Assembly (NCBI RefSeq): GCF_001746915.1
Contig: NZ_MJGC01000066.1
Coordinates: 164,678 to 228,677, forward strand
From: Desertifilum tharense IPPAS B-1220
GTDB lineage: Bacteria; Cyanobacteriota; Cyanobacteriia; Cyanobacteriales; Desertifilaceae
Direction: 5' to 3'
Length of the DNA: 64,000 nt
This document shows positions 1-7,848 of the stretch, piece after piece. The position numbers and the translations under genes were made by a program. The notes beneath the pieces are model-generated. The model saw only the letters and a program-made list of their open reading frames with translations, was not told the origin of the DNA and made no database searches. Numbering within the stretch: position 1 is the first letter of the stretch; the number at the start of each line of letters is the position of its first letter.

Positions 1-6
1 GCGAGT

Positions 7-37
7 GGCATTACCGAGTTTCAAACTCAGTAATGCC
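7..37 (+). terminator. stem-loop, possible terminator of an upstream plus-strand gene
   Basis: GGCATTAC (7-14) pairs with GTAATGCC (30-37), and GAGTTT (16-21) pairs with AAACTC (23-28), leaving one mismatch. A T-rich stretch follows on the plus strand. The gene it would serve lies outside the window, so the role is inferred. Confidence 0.35.
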
Positions 38-95
38 TGTTGTTTTAGCATCTTGTTGATCAACTAATCTGATAGTTTAACCTCTCTAAAGTCTC

Positions 96-1718
96 TCACT
101 TGTTTCGATAATGTCCTTTAACGTAAGTTCCATCTTTACGACGGTATCCCTCAACGTATGTCTTACCACTTGAGTTACTTGATGAACTTCCACTGCTACC
201 CCAGAAATTAGTTTTTGCCTTTTGCTGCCTTGATGAACTGTTCTCCCAAGAATTGGGTATTGCACGTTGTTGTTTCTTAAGTTCTTCCTCCCGTAACTGT
301 TGCTCTTTTTTAAGACGTTCCTGTCTTTGTTGTTCTACCTTCAAGCGTTCTTCTTTGAGGCGAAGCCTCTCTTGAGCGTCTTGTTCTCTTTTACGCTCCT
401 CCCGTAACTGTTGCTCTTTTTTCAGACGTTCTTCTCTTTCGCGTTCTAACTTCAGACGTTCTTCCCTGAGACGGAGCCTCTCCTTAGCACGTTGTTCTTT
501 TCTACGTTCCTCTTCCTCACGTCTCCACTGCTTTAACCACCGCTTCCAATCTTCTAAAGATAGTTGTGGATTTCTGATTGGAACTTGATTGTTTTCCCAT
601 TGAAAGCTATAGTCATTAGCCATTTGGAAACTAGCTGAAGGTTGATTAGATTCCTTACTGACTGCTTGAGCCTGCTGAAGAATAAAGCGTGGTAACGGGG
701 GAATAAATTCAGATTGTTTTTTGCCAAAGAATCTTACTCCTTGATATGTAGGCATTGCAGTTTCAACAACCCAAAGTTTTACGGTCTTATCCCAACTACT
801 ACTTACAATTACTTGATTATGGAAAGCGAAAGCAACTGAACTTATTTTTGTAGAGTGAGCTTGAAAAGAAGAAGATAATGCACTTCGGGTCAAGTCCCAA
901 ATTCTAATATATCCATCGTCTCCGCCACTTACAAGAAACTGTCCATTAGAACTAAATCCCAAACTACGCACACTACATGAATAACCTTGTATAGTGCATT
1001 TAGATAATCCAGTTTTGACATCCCATAGGATGATATCTCCATCATCTCCGCTACTAGCAAGCGTTTGACCGTCAGGACTAAATGTGACTATACGCACATC
1101 CTTTGAGTGAGCAGATAAAGAGAATAACTCTTCGTATGTTCGCGTGTCCCAAAGCTTCACTGTACAATCACAACTACCACTAGCAATTAATGTACCATCA
1201 GGACTAACGGCAACAGATTGCACATAATTGGAATGACCCCGTAAGGTCTGAATTTCTCTGCCATCTTTGAGACTAAAAATCTTAATTGAATTGTCATCAC
1301 TACCGCTAACAATCAAATCGTAAATTGGGAGTAGGGCAATTGTTGTGACTGATTTAGAGTGACTCTTGATGTTCAGTACCTCTTGAGATGAGTTTATGTC
1401 CCAAACCCTGAGAGTTGCATCATCGCCACCACTGATAATCTTGTCTCCCCTTGAAGTAAAGACCAGGGAACGAACAGCTTTTGTATGCTTAAAAGAACGT
1501 GTTAGGGGTTGCCCATTGTTAAGATTCCATAACTTGATGGTGCTGTCGTCATTACCAAAAGCAGCAACTTCGCGACCTTGATCGATAGAAACTGAGCGTA
1601 CACCACCCAGCCAGCTAGAGTCACTACTAAATGTGTGAACGTAATACCATACCTCAGCCATACGCTTTACCCAGTAGTTTAAAGGTTGTTCATAACTTAA
1701 GAGTTCCCTGGTTTTCAC
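96..1718 (-). CDS. WD40 beta-propeller protein with charged coiled-coil tail
   Basis: This 540-residue protein has seven WD40 repeats between about residues 37 and 325, recognisable by GH/SV...D...(I/V)(K/R)(L/I)W blade endings. That is enough for one complete propeller acting as a protein-interaction scaffold. From about 395 to 485 there is a Glu/Arg/Lys-rich coiled coil made of two near-identical blocks of about 45 residues. The C-terminus is a Ser-rich linker followed by a GYxRKDGTYVxGHYR-type tail. There is no signal peptide, membrane segment or catalytic domain. The first codon of the open frame is GTG (1716-1718). An ATG at residue 20 (1661) is an alternative start that still keeps all blades. 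The partner is unknown. The WD40 assignment is firm, the cellular role is not. Confidence 0.85.
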   Translation of the reverse strand: MKTRELLSYEQPLNYWVKRMAEVWYYVHTFSSDSSWLGGVRSVSIDQGREVAAFGNDDSTIKLWNLNNGQPLTRSFKHTKAVRSLVFTSRGDKIISGGDDATLRVWDINSSQEVLNIKSHSKSVTTIALLPIYDLIVSGSDDNSIKIFSLKDGREIQTLRGHSNYVQSVAVSPDGTLIASGSCDCTVKLWDTRTYEELFSLSAHSKDVRIVTFSPDGQTLASSGDDGDIILWDVKTGLSKCTIQGYSCSVRSLGFSSNGQFLVSGGDDGYIRIWDLTRSALSSSFQAHSTKISSVAFAFHNQVIVSSSWDKTVKLWVVETAMPTYQGVRFFGKKQSEFIPPLPRFILQQAQAVSKESNQPSASFQMANDYSFQWENNQVPIRNPQLSLEDWKRWLKQWRREEEERRKEQRAKERLRLREERLKLEREREERLKKEQQLREERKREQDAQERLRLKEERLKVEQQRQERLKKEQQLREEELKKQQRAIPNSWENSSSRQQKAKTNFWGSSGSSSSNSSGKTYVEGYRRKDGTYVKGHYRNK

Positions 1719-2134
1719 ACATCCTAACTGGGGAAGCCAAATTTATCGCAGATTGTTGCTATCACTACCAATACCTCTCGCCTGTCCGTTCAAAAGCTTG
1801 CATTCACTAACTCTTGTACAGTGTATGCGACAATTCTACGGAATAGGGGTGGCGGTGGCTTTGGGAGAAATTCCCCTAGAACGCATTGCTGAAAGCGATA
1901 TTTGTGCTAACTATTCTCTCTATTCCTCTGTAGCTTCGACTTCGTCGGGGGTAGAGTTGCAAAACTGCGAAATTATAGTGCTGGGAAATTCGCCCCAGTC
2001 TGCTAGCGATTATGATGTGTCTGGGGGGAGCGAACACCAGGGGCCGCCAGGGGGTGGGCCTGTGGCTGCGATCGCCTCTACCCACTCGCCCGCCAATACA
2101 CTAGAGTTAAGATAACTCCACTCTGCCTTTCCCC
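1719..2134. other. intergenic region, no gene supported
   Basis: This is about 416 bp between divergently transcribed genes. Open frames exist on both strands but they overlap each other and look like nothing known. The region presumably holds the promoters of the WD40 gene (minus) and the SPFH gene (plus). No clear operator or repeat was seen. Confidence 0.5.
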
Positions 2135-2950
2135 ATGCTGCAAGCTTTTCTGGCGATTCTGGCGTTAATTTCTGCCATTGGTTTGGTTGGTTCAATTCGC
2201 GTGATCAAAGAAGCCCACGAAGCCCTGGTTGAACGCTTAGGGCGGTATAATCGCCGCCTCAAACCCGGTCTGAATTTTATCATCCCGTTCATCGAAACCA
2301 TTGTGATTGAAGCCTTGATGAGCGAACGGGTGCTAGAGGTTCCCCCGCAACAAGCGATTACGAAAGATAGCGTATCGCTCAAAGCTGACGCGGTGGTTTA
2401 CTGGCAAATCCTTGACTTGCGGCGCGCCTACTATGCGATTGATAACGTAGAAATGGGGATTAGGAACCTGATTTTGACTATGTTGCGTTCCGATATTGGT
2501 CAAATGAACCTCGATGAAACCTTTGCTTCGCGTAAAGAAATCAACCAGTCGCTGTTGCGCCAACTTGATGAAGGAACCGGAACTTGGGGGGTCAAAATTA
2601 CGCGGGTAGAAGTGCGAGATATTACGCCAGCCAAAACCGTGATTGATTCAATGGAGTTGGAACGGGCGGCCGAAATTCGCAAGCGGGCTGCTATTCTGGA
2701 TGCCCAGGGGAGTGCAGAATCAATGGAAATTCTCGCTCAAGCCTTGAAGTTAGACCCCAATAGCCGCGAATTTCTGAAGTTCTTGGTGGCGCAACGCTAT
2801 GTAGAAGCCAACCAAAAGTTAGGGGAAAGCCCAAACTCCAAAGTCGTCTTCATGGACCCCAAAGCCTTAACCCATGCAATGGCGGAATTAATTGAAGGTC
2901 AGCCTTATACGGGTGAAAGCGACACCAATGGCAACAGTTCTCACCGATAG
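2135..2950 (+). CDS. SPFH/Band 7 (stomatin-like) membrane protein
   Basis: The 271-residue protein begins with one hydrophobic segment (residues 1-20). A Band 7/SPFH domain follows (about 22-200), with the typical 'VERLGRYNRRLKPGLNF' start, and then an Ala/Glu-rich helical region. It ends in a hydrophilic tail. Stomatin-like proteins oligomerise at the membrane and organise or protect other membrane proteins; cyanobacteria carry several (the Synechocystis Slr1128 type is the closest I recall). The usual partner, an NfeD-like protein, is not adjacent. The start is the ATG at 2135, which has no strong Shine-Dalgarno sequence. The gene runs convergently towards the catalase gene, with a stem-loop between. 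The family call is firm, the precise function is not known. Confidence 0.9.
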   Translation: MLQAFLAILALISAIGLVGSIRVIKEAHEALVERLGRYNRRLKPGLNFIIPFIETIVIEALMSERVLEVPPQQAITKDSVSLKADAVVYWQILDLRRAYYAIDNVEMGIRNLILTMLRSDIGQMNLDETFASRKEINQSLLRQLDEGTGTWGVKITRVEVRDITPAKTVIDSMELERAAEIRKRAAILDAQGSAESMEILAQALKLDPNSREFLKFLVAQRYVEANQKLGESPNSKVVFMDPKALTHAMAELIEGQPYTGESDTNGNSSHR

Positions 2951-2963
2951 CTGCAAAAATAGA

Positions 2964-2992
2964 AACCCGGTTTCTTGAGGAGAAACCAGGTT
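2964..2992. terminator. stem-loop between convergent genes
   Basis: AACCCGGTTTCT (2964-2975) and AGAAACCAGGTT (2981-2992) form an 11-bp stem with one mismatch and a 5-nt loop. It sits in the 64-bp gap between the ends of the SPFH and catalase genes, so it could end transcription from either side. A related GAAACCCGGTTTCT element recurs near 36290. Confidence 0.5.
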
Positions 2993-3014
2993 AATCATTT
3001 GGGGTTAGGCAAAT

Positions 3015-3989
3015 CTAACGGTCTTGAACTTTGTTAGGACCTGTTGGCGTTGATTGAGGATAGCTAGACCATTGGTTAGGACCTTTCCCAATAGCGGCTT
3101 TAATCTCTTCGCTGCGTTGTTTTCCGAGTTTGCGACCCATTTCTTTAGCTTGTTCCGGGGTGCGCTGGTTGCCTTTTACGGGTTGGTTGACTAAGCCTTG
3201 GGTTTCGATGACGTGTTCTTTGGGGTTCTCGACATATTCCCAGCTTTCGCCATTTTCCCAAGTTCCCTGACCTTGGTTCCAAGGGCCGCGCACGCTGGCA
3301 CCGTTAGACATATTCATGTAGATGTGGGTATAACGGGGGTCGCCTTGAAGGACGCCGGGAGGGAAGTTCGGCTGAATGGTTTCTAAAGCGGCTTCAAACA
3401 TCTTGAAGTGGGAAACTTCCCGCGTCATCAGGAAACCAAGCGTTTCTTTCACGTAAGGATCGTCGGTGAATTGCATTAAGTGTTCATAGACAAGTTTGGC
3501 GCGAGATTCAGCCGCAATATCTGAACGCAAGTCTACGCTAAGGTCGCCATTGGCATTCACATAAGAACCCGACCAGGGGGTTCCTTGACTATCGGTGAGT
3601 CTGGGGCCGCCACCGGATAGCGCTAAAAACTGAGGATTGGTTAGCGCTTGGTGAATCATCTGTTCCTTCTCCATATTGCCGCTGAAGAAGCTGGTAATCA
3701 TGTTACTATCGGCGGCATTTTTCAATTCGCCGTTGACACCATCTAAAAGTAAAGTAATGGTGGCTCCAACTATTTCTAAGTGGCTTAATTCTTCGGTGGC
3801 AATATCCATCAGCATATCGTATTTATCGGGATAGGGCTGACGGGCGGAAAAGGCTTGGACAAAATACTGCATGGCGGCGGCGAGTTCTCCATTTGGGCCG
3901 CCAAATTGTTCTAGAAGTAAGCTGGCAAAGCGAGGGTCTGCGCCGGATACGCGCACGTTAAATTGTAATTCTTTGACGTGATGAAACAT
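3015..3989 (-). CDS. manganese catalase
   Basis: The 324-residue protein is a non-haem dimanganese catalase (2 H2O2 to 2 H2O + O2) of the ferritin-like superfamily, expected in the cytoplasm. The di-Mn ligand set is readable: E35 (GELAAAMQY), E67 and H70 (EELSH), E161 (AAESRAK) and E191/H194 (REVSHFKMF). This matches the spacing of the Lactiplantibacillus enzyme. The long hydrophilic C-terminal tail (about 240-324) is usual for the family. The ATG at 3989 is preceded by an AAAGGA Shine-Dalgarno-like sequence. It is a single-gene unit. The function is confident. Regulation by peroxide stress is expected but no operator was identified. Confidence 0.95.
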   Translation of the reverse strand: MFHHVKELQFNVRVSGADPRFASLLLEQFGGPNGELAAAMQYFVQAFSARQPYPDKYDMLMDIATEELSHLEIVGATITLLLDGVNGELKNAADSNMITSFFSGNMEKEQMIHQALTNPQFLALSGGGPRLTDSQGTPWSGSYVNANGDLSVDLRSDIAAESRAKLVYEHLMQFTDDPYVKETLGFLMTREVSHFKMFEAALETIQPNFPPGVLQGDPRYTHIYMNMSNGASVRGPWNQGQGTWENGESWEYVENPKEHVIETQGLVNQPVKGNQRTPEQAKEMGRKLGKQRSEEIKAAIGKGPNQWSSYPQSTPTGPNKVQDR

Positions 3990-4312
3990 TGAAAAGTCCT
4001 TTGGTTTTGAATCAACTCTAGGTTTCCGATGGAGAAGTCTGACGAGCAGGGAATTCTATTTACTACTTCATCGCAGATTAGAGCGAACGTACTCTATCAA
4101 AAGTATTTATTTGTTAGGGTTAGGATAATTTGGGTTGCAGGTTAGCCCGCTCAAAGGCAGTTAGGGTAAGGGAGGGGCGAATTTAGCGATCGCCCTGGTT
4201 GTAGCGCTCTCTGAACCGATAACTGTTGCGAACACTCGCCAATTTTACTAACTTGAGACGGATGCAAAAGCAAGCCAATGCAATAGCAAGCATTGACTTT
4301 GAGAATTCCTTC
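3990..4312. other. intergenic region upstream of the catalase gene
   Basis: About 320 bp with no supported gene. It must contain the catalase promoter on the minus strand and the 3' end signals of the next minus-strand gene. A short minus-strand frame at 4183-4380 overlaps the 3' end of a real gene and was rejected. Confidence 0.4.
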
Positions 4313-4699
4313 TTATTTTTGCTGCTGAGAAATATAGCTGCGCCAACCCCCAAATTGGGTAATTTCTTGTTGTCCTTCACAAAGGAAGGGTTCGCCTAAA
4401 ACACCGAGGACTTCTTCACCGTCTTGGAGGCGAATTTTGCCAATCGTTAAACCCGGAGGTTCTTTGAGGAGAATTTCGCTTAAGCCTGTAGGGGAAACCT
4501 GCCACACCTCTAGAGCGATCGCGCTTCCTCCAGTTTGGGTGCGGATCATCGCCGGATAGCGATCGCCAATACTCCACAACCGATAGCAAGGTTCTGTCCA
4601 AGCCTCGCGGACAAATATAGCCCCAACCGCTAGCAGATTGCCATTGAGTTCTAACCCCCGCATTAGGGTACCATTAACCGCTAGATGAAGATCGCTCAT
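4313..4699 (-). CDS. AtzF C-terminal-domain-like (gamma-glutamylcyclotransferase-fold) protein
   Basis: The 128-residue protein matches the C-terminal domain of allophanate hydrolase (AtzF), standing alone without the amidase domain. Diagnostic stretches are VNGTLMRGLELN near the N-terminus, YRLWSIGDRYPAMIR, KEPPGLTIGKI and LCEGQQEITQFGGWR at the end. The fold is that of gamma-glutamylcyclotransferases. In AtzF this domain decarboxylates the intermediate; the substrate of the free-standing protein is unknown. It is the last gene of a tight minus-strand cluster: its ATG lies 2 bp after the stop of the membrane-protein gene. Family membership is confident, biochemical role open. Confidence 0.8.
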   Translation of the reverse strand: MSDLHLAVNGTLMRGLELNGNLLAVGAIFVREAWTEPCYRLWSIGDRYPAMIRTQTGGSAIALEVWQVSPTGLSEILLKEPPGLTIGKIRLQDGEEVLGVLGEPFLCEGQQEITQFGGWRSYISQQQK

Positions 4700-4701
4700 A
4701 G

Positions 4702-5049
4702 CTACAGGTAATGGGCCACATCCACAAAGCTACAAATGCTGATGATTAATAATAACAGGGCGCTGGCTCGCACCACTTGAGCATGGGGAGAGGGCGCGAT
4801 CGCTTCTCGGACAAGCGTTGTGGTTGCTAACCCCACAGCATAACTCGAACCCAACACTAAATAGGGCCATTGCTGTTCGATCAACCAAACCGCTAGCCAA
4901 CCCACGGCAGAAATTGAGAGAACCAAATCCACGCATTGCACGGGATGATCTAAGGTTGATTGCAGAAAAGTCTGCCACCAAAAACGCCACCATCGCATAA
5001 CGGAATTGCTCAATTGATTACGTCTGGATCTTACCCAGTGTATCGCCAT
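4702..5049 (-). CDS. small integral membrane protein of unknown function
   Basis: The 115-residue protein has a basic N-terminus followed by about three hydrophobic segments (roughly residues 38-60, 63-80 and 93-110). It is not recognised. The annotated ATG overlaps the end of the phosphoribosyltransferase gene by 19 bp. Met18 (4998) would remove the overlap and still keep all membrane segments. The tight spacing with both neighbours suggests co-transcription with the phosphoribosyltransferase and AtzF-C-like genes. Confidence 0.65.
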   Translation of the reverse strand: MAIHWVRSRRNQLSNSVMRWWRFWWQTFLQSTLDHPVQCVDLVLSISAVGWLAVWLIEQQWPYLVLGSSYAVGLATTTLVREAIAPSPHAQVVRASALLLLIISICSFVDVAHYL

Positions 5050-5723
5050 TTTTCTTGCTGCTGTAGGCAGGCGATCGCCTCCGCCATCTCCACCTGGGGA
5101 AAATACCGATAAAATCGACTGACGCTATAGAACGGATCGGGAGTAGCCAAAACGATAACGCGATCGCTCCAAGCCTGCAAATCAGGCATTAAACTTTGAG
5201 GCGCTACAGGCGTACAAATCCAGATTTGGGCGGGGTTTTGGGTTCGCACGGCCTTCACCGCAACAGCCATTGTCATTCCGGTGGCAATGCCATCATCTAC
5301 AATTAGAGCGATCGCGCCGGTTGCTGTCTGAGAGGGACACCAAGGAGCCAGTTGAACCCATTGGTCTTGCGCCTTCTTTTGCGCCTTCAGCCGCCAGAGA
5401 TCGCGCAGAGTTAAGCGATGGGGCGTCATGCGAGTTAAAATATGAGCCAGTTTCCGACCCGCCCAAAGCACTTGACCATCCGCCGTCACTGCACCAATGG
5501 CTAATTCTGGGTTTTTGGGTCGCGTAATTTTTTTTGCCACGATCGCGCTTAACGGACAGCGTAACTGTTGAGCAATCGGCTCGGCAATCGGCAAACCCCC
5601 CCTAGGCAAAGCATACACAATCGGTAAAGCTTGCTCGGTATGGGGGGGAAATTCGGCTGCAATGACACTCGCGAGTTGTTGACCCGCTTCAGCGCGATCG
5701 CGAAAGAGAACGCCAGATGACAT
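5031..5723 (-). CDS. predicted phosphoribosyltransferase
   Basis: The 230-residue type I phosphoribosyltransferase-fold protein shows the PRPP-binding loop IALIVDDGIATGMTM at about residues 138-152. It also shows the N-terminal family block VYALPRGGLPIAEPIA and the AKKITRPKNPELAIGAV segment. This matches the conserved but uncharacterised 'predicted phosphoribosyltransferase' group rather than Apt, Hpt or PyrE. It is the first gene of a three-gene minus-strand cluster. The substrate base cannot be told from the sequence. Confidence 0.85.
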   Translation of the reverse strand: MSSGVLFRDRAEAGQQLASVIAAEFPPHTEQALPIVYALPRGGLPIAEPIAQQLRCPLSAIVAKKITRPKNPELAIGAVTADGQVLWAGRKLAHILTRMTPHRLTLRDLWRLKAQKKAQDQWVQLAPWCPSQTATGAIALIVDDGIATGMTMAVAVKAVRTQNPAQIWICTPVAPQSLMPDLQAWSDRVIVLATPDPFYSVSRFYRYFPQVEMAEAIACLQQQEKWRYTG

Positions 5724-5849
5724 GATTGCTTAAAATAGAATTCGCCTAGTCTTGATTTCCATATTGGCTGATTTTGAACGAAATCCCCGGAAATCAAGGG
5801 AATGTTAAAATTTCAACCGCAAGCCTGTCTAACATTCAGTCCCCGCGCC

Positions 5850-5892
5850 TATTGAGAAACCTCAATACGCGAAGCGATTCTTGCAAGAATCG
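5850..5892 (+). promoter_or_regulatory. two palindromes immediately upstream of the uracil-DNA glycosylase gene
   Basis: TATTGAG (5850-5856) pairs with CTCAATA (5861-5867). A perfect 18-bp palindrome, CGATTCTTGCAAGAATCG, occupies 5875-5892 and ends 25 bp before the ATG. They could be an operator or 5'-leader hairpins; which one is unknown. Confidence 0.4.
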
Positions 5893-5917
5893 AGCAATTG
5901 TCATCTATTAAATCCTC

Positions 5918-6622
5918 ATGGCCAGCGACGAGCAACTGAACCTATTCGATCCGGTTTCGTTTAGCGAACCGGCATCTGCACCGGGGTTTCAACCCGAACT
6001 GATTCCCACAAGTGCCAAAATTCCCATCCCGCCTGGAACTTATCGCAGTACCCAAGAACTCTTTCCCCACTGCGATCGCTGTTTTCGGTGCGGCTTAGGC
6101 AACACCCGCACCCACGCCGTTGTCGAACGGGGAAATCCCCAAGCGCCCATCATGATTATCGGTGAAGGGCCCGGACAAAATGAAGACGAACAGGGTTTAC
6201 CCTTTGTAGGCAAATCCGGTCAACTTTTAGAAAAGATTCTCGCCTCCGTCGAACTCGATACTAATCGCGATGTCTATATCTGCAACATCGTCAAGTGTCG
6301 TCCTCCGGAAAACCGCAAACCCACCGCCACCGAAATTGCTGCTTGCAAACCCTACTTGCTCGAACAAATTCGCCTGGTAGACCCCAAAATTATCCTATTA
6401 ACTGGGGCGACCTCCCTGCAAGGCTTGCTGGGCGAAAAACGCGGGATTACCAAAATTCGCGGCGAGTGGATGGAATGGGAAGGACGCTTATGTATGCCGA
6501 TTTTTCACCCGGCTTATCTTCTGCGTAACCCTTCGCGAGAAACCGGCAGCCCAAAATGGTTGATGTGGCAAGATATCCAAAATGTCAAAAACAAATTAGA
6601 CGAAATTCGCGCGACTTCCTAA
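5918..6622 (+). CDS. uracil-DNA glycosylase, family 4 (Fe-S)
   Basis: The 234-residue enzyme excises uracil from DNA at the start of base-excision repair. The four Fe-S cluster cysteines are C55, C58, C127 and C143, with spacing identical to the thermophilic family-4 enzymes (3, 69 and 16 residues). The active-site motif is GEGPGQNED (82-90) and the second motif is HPAYLLRN near residue 198. There is a roughly 40-residue non-conserved N-terminal extension. It starts at the ATG at 5918 and is transcribed alone, divergently from the phosphoribosyltransferase cluster. Function is confident. Confidence 0.95.
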   Translation: MASDEQLNLFDPVSFSEPASAPGFQPELIPTSAKIPIPPGTYRSTQELFPHCDRCFRCGLGNTRTHAVVERGNPQAPIMIIGEGPGQNEDEQGLPFVGKSGQLLEKILASVELDTNRDVYICNIVKCRPPENRKPTATEIAACKPYLLEQIRLVDPKIILLTGATSLQGLLGEKRGITKIRGEWMEWEGRLCMPIFHPAYLLRNPSRETGSPKWLMWQDIQNVKNKLDEIRATS

Positions 6623-6650
6623 CGCCGCAGATCCTTAAGCGAATTTGGGG

Positions 6651-7235
6651 CTACCTGACCCTATCCCAATTGGGGTAGCCTTGGGCAGGTTTTGTGGGGC
6701 GGTGTTCTTTGGGCAGTGAGTCATTGGCATCGTCTGGCACAGCAGCCTCTGGGCAACCACATAAGGGGATTTCTCCAATCGGGCAAGCGGGTAGCGTTTC
6801 TTCCTCAGCTTGTCCGGTTTTGAGACGAAACACTAAGCGATCGCGAATTTGGCTGAGTTGCGTTTGGTTATCAACAGCCGATCGCGGTAAAGGAACTTCA
6901 TTATTCGGCCAGCTTGGCAAATCGCTACAGGGACAGCTTTCAGGCGGCATTCCCACCATCCGCGAGGGGATGGGGAGGGTACACCGGCTGCATACCACCA
7001 ATTCCCATTCGGGCTTGAGCAGTTCGGTGATGGTTTCGTTCGTGCCATCTAAAAAGCAGTCTCCTGACTGGGGAGAGGTAATCGTCTGCCAGCATTGTTC
7101 AAACGCTTCGCTGTAGCCATTTCCCTCAAAAATCGGGCGGGGCAACAGGGCTTGGTTGGTGTGGCTAACAATCACCTTTTTTCCAAGCTGAAACCAATAG
7201 GCTAAATATTGTTTAACTTGCGTTTCTGATGCCAT
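6651..7235 (-). CDS. conserved cyanobacterial Cys-rich protein of unknown function
   Basis: Translation from the ATG at 7235 gives 194 residues. The frame stays open to a GTG at 7286, but the conserved part begins at MASETQVKQYLAYWFQLGKK, and an AGG lies just upstream of this ATG. The central part carries a VCSRCTLPIP...CPCSDLPSWPN cluster that could bind zinc. The C-terminus has further cysteines (CPIGEIPLCGCPE). I recognise it as a protein conserved among cyanobacteria without a known function. It is convergent with the glycosylase gene (28-bp gap). Confidence 0.75.
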   Translation of the reverse strand: MASETQVKQYLAYWFQLGKKVIVSHTNQALLPRPIFEGNGYSEAFEQCWQTITSPQSGDCFLDGTNETITELLKPEWELVVCSRCTLPIPSRMVGMPPESCPCSDLPSWPNNEVPLPRSAVDNQTQLSQIRDRLVFRLKTGQAEEETLPACPIGEIPLCGCPEAAVPDDANDSLPKEHRPTKPAQGYPNWDRVR

Positions 7236-7540
7236 AATCCGCCTACAACTCCGTGCAATTTCCTGGTGTCTGGTTGACCTATCCACTGGGGATAGGGCTT
7301 TAATTATGAAGTTAGGTCACAATCTGTTTCTGAGTTCAAACTTTTAGTCATTAAAATCCGAAAGTCTTAATAATAGAAAGCTAAGACTCAAAAGCATTTG
7401 ATAGTTATATCCTAGCTTTTGCCGCCCTCAATCCAGCCGAGAAGAAAGGTTTAATTATTGTTAAGTTATCAAACAAACCGATAGGAAATCGTCTATCGAA
7501 TGGCGGGTTCAGAGCCAAGATATAGCAAAGCGCTAAGTAA

Positions 7541-7670
7541 GTTCCGAGTTCCGAGTTCCGAGTTCCGAGAGAGGAAAGGAGTGCTAAGTGCTGAGTTCCG
7601 TAGCTTGCACACCAAGCAGCGGTGTTCCGAGTGAGGAAAGGAGTGCAAAGTTCCGAGTTCCGAGTTCCGA
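7541..7670. repeat. heptamer tandem repeats (GTTCCGA) in spacer
   Basis: GTTCCGA is repeated four times in tandem at 7541-7568 and three times at 7650-7670. A longer imperfect unit (GAGGAAAGGAGTGC and ...GTGTTCCGAGTG) surrounds them and recurs near 7716-7750. The whole 7236-7846 spacer is more than 600 bp. Long open frames read through the repeats on both strands and are not genes. Confidence 0.8.
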
Positions 7671-7779
7671 GTGGGGAAGATGGTGGGGGGAACAGAGTGC
7701 GCTCATTACGAGTTCTGTAGCGTACTTGGTGCCAGTGTTCCGAGTGGGGAACAGAGTAGAGTATGGAGTCATTAGAAAA

Positions 7780-7848
7780 CTCCCCTTCTTCCCCCAACTC
7801 CTAACTCCCAACTCCCAACTCCCTTCTTCCCCATCCCCCCATCTCCCT
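7780..7848 (-). repeat. dispersed GGAGTTGGGAGTT / GGGGGATG repeat
   Basis: Read on the minus strand this is a run of GGGGATGGGG followed by GAAGAAGGGAGTTGGGAGTTGGGAGTT. The same words in the same order family occur on the plus strand at 63905-64000, so it is a dispersed intergenic repeat present at least twice here. It abuts the 3' end of cobU. Confidence 0.7.

Noticed and set aside
1753..2115. A 120-codon plus-strand frame with two overlapping minus-strand frames
   Set aside because: No recognisable family, no good ribosome site, and mutually overlapping frames in both directions; treated as non-coding.
4183..4380. A 65-codon minus-strand frame
   Set aside because: It overlaps the 3' end of the AtzF-C-like gene in another frame and has no recognisable sequence.
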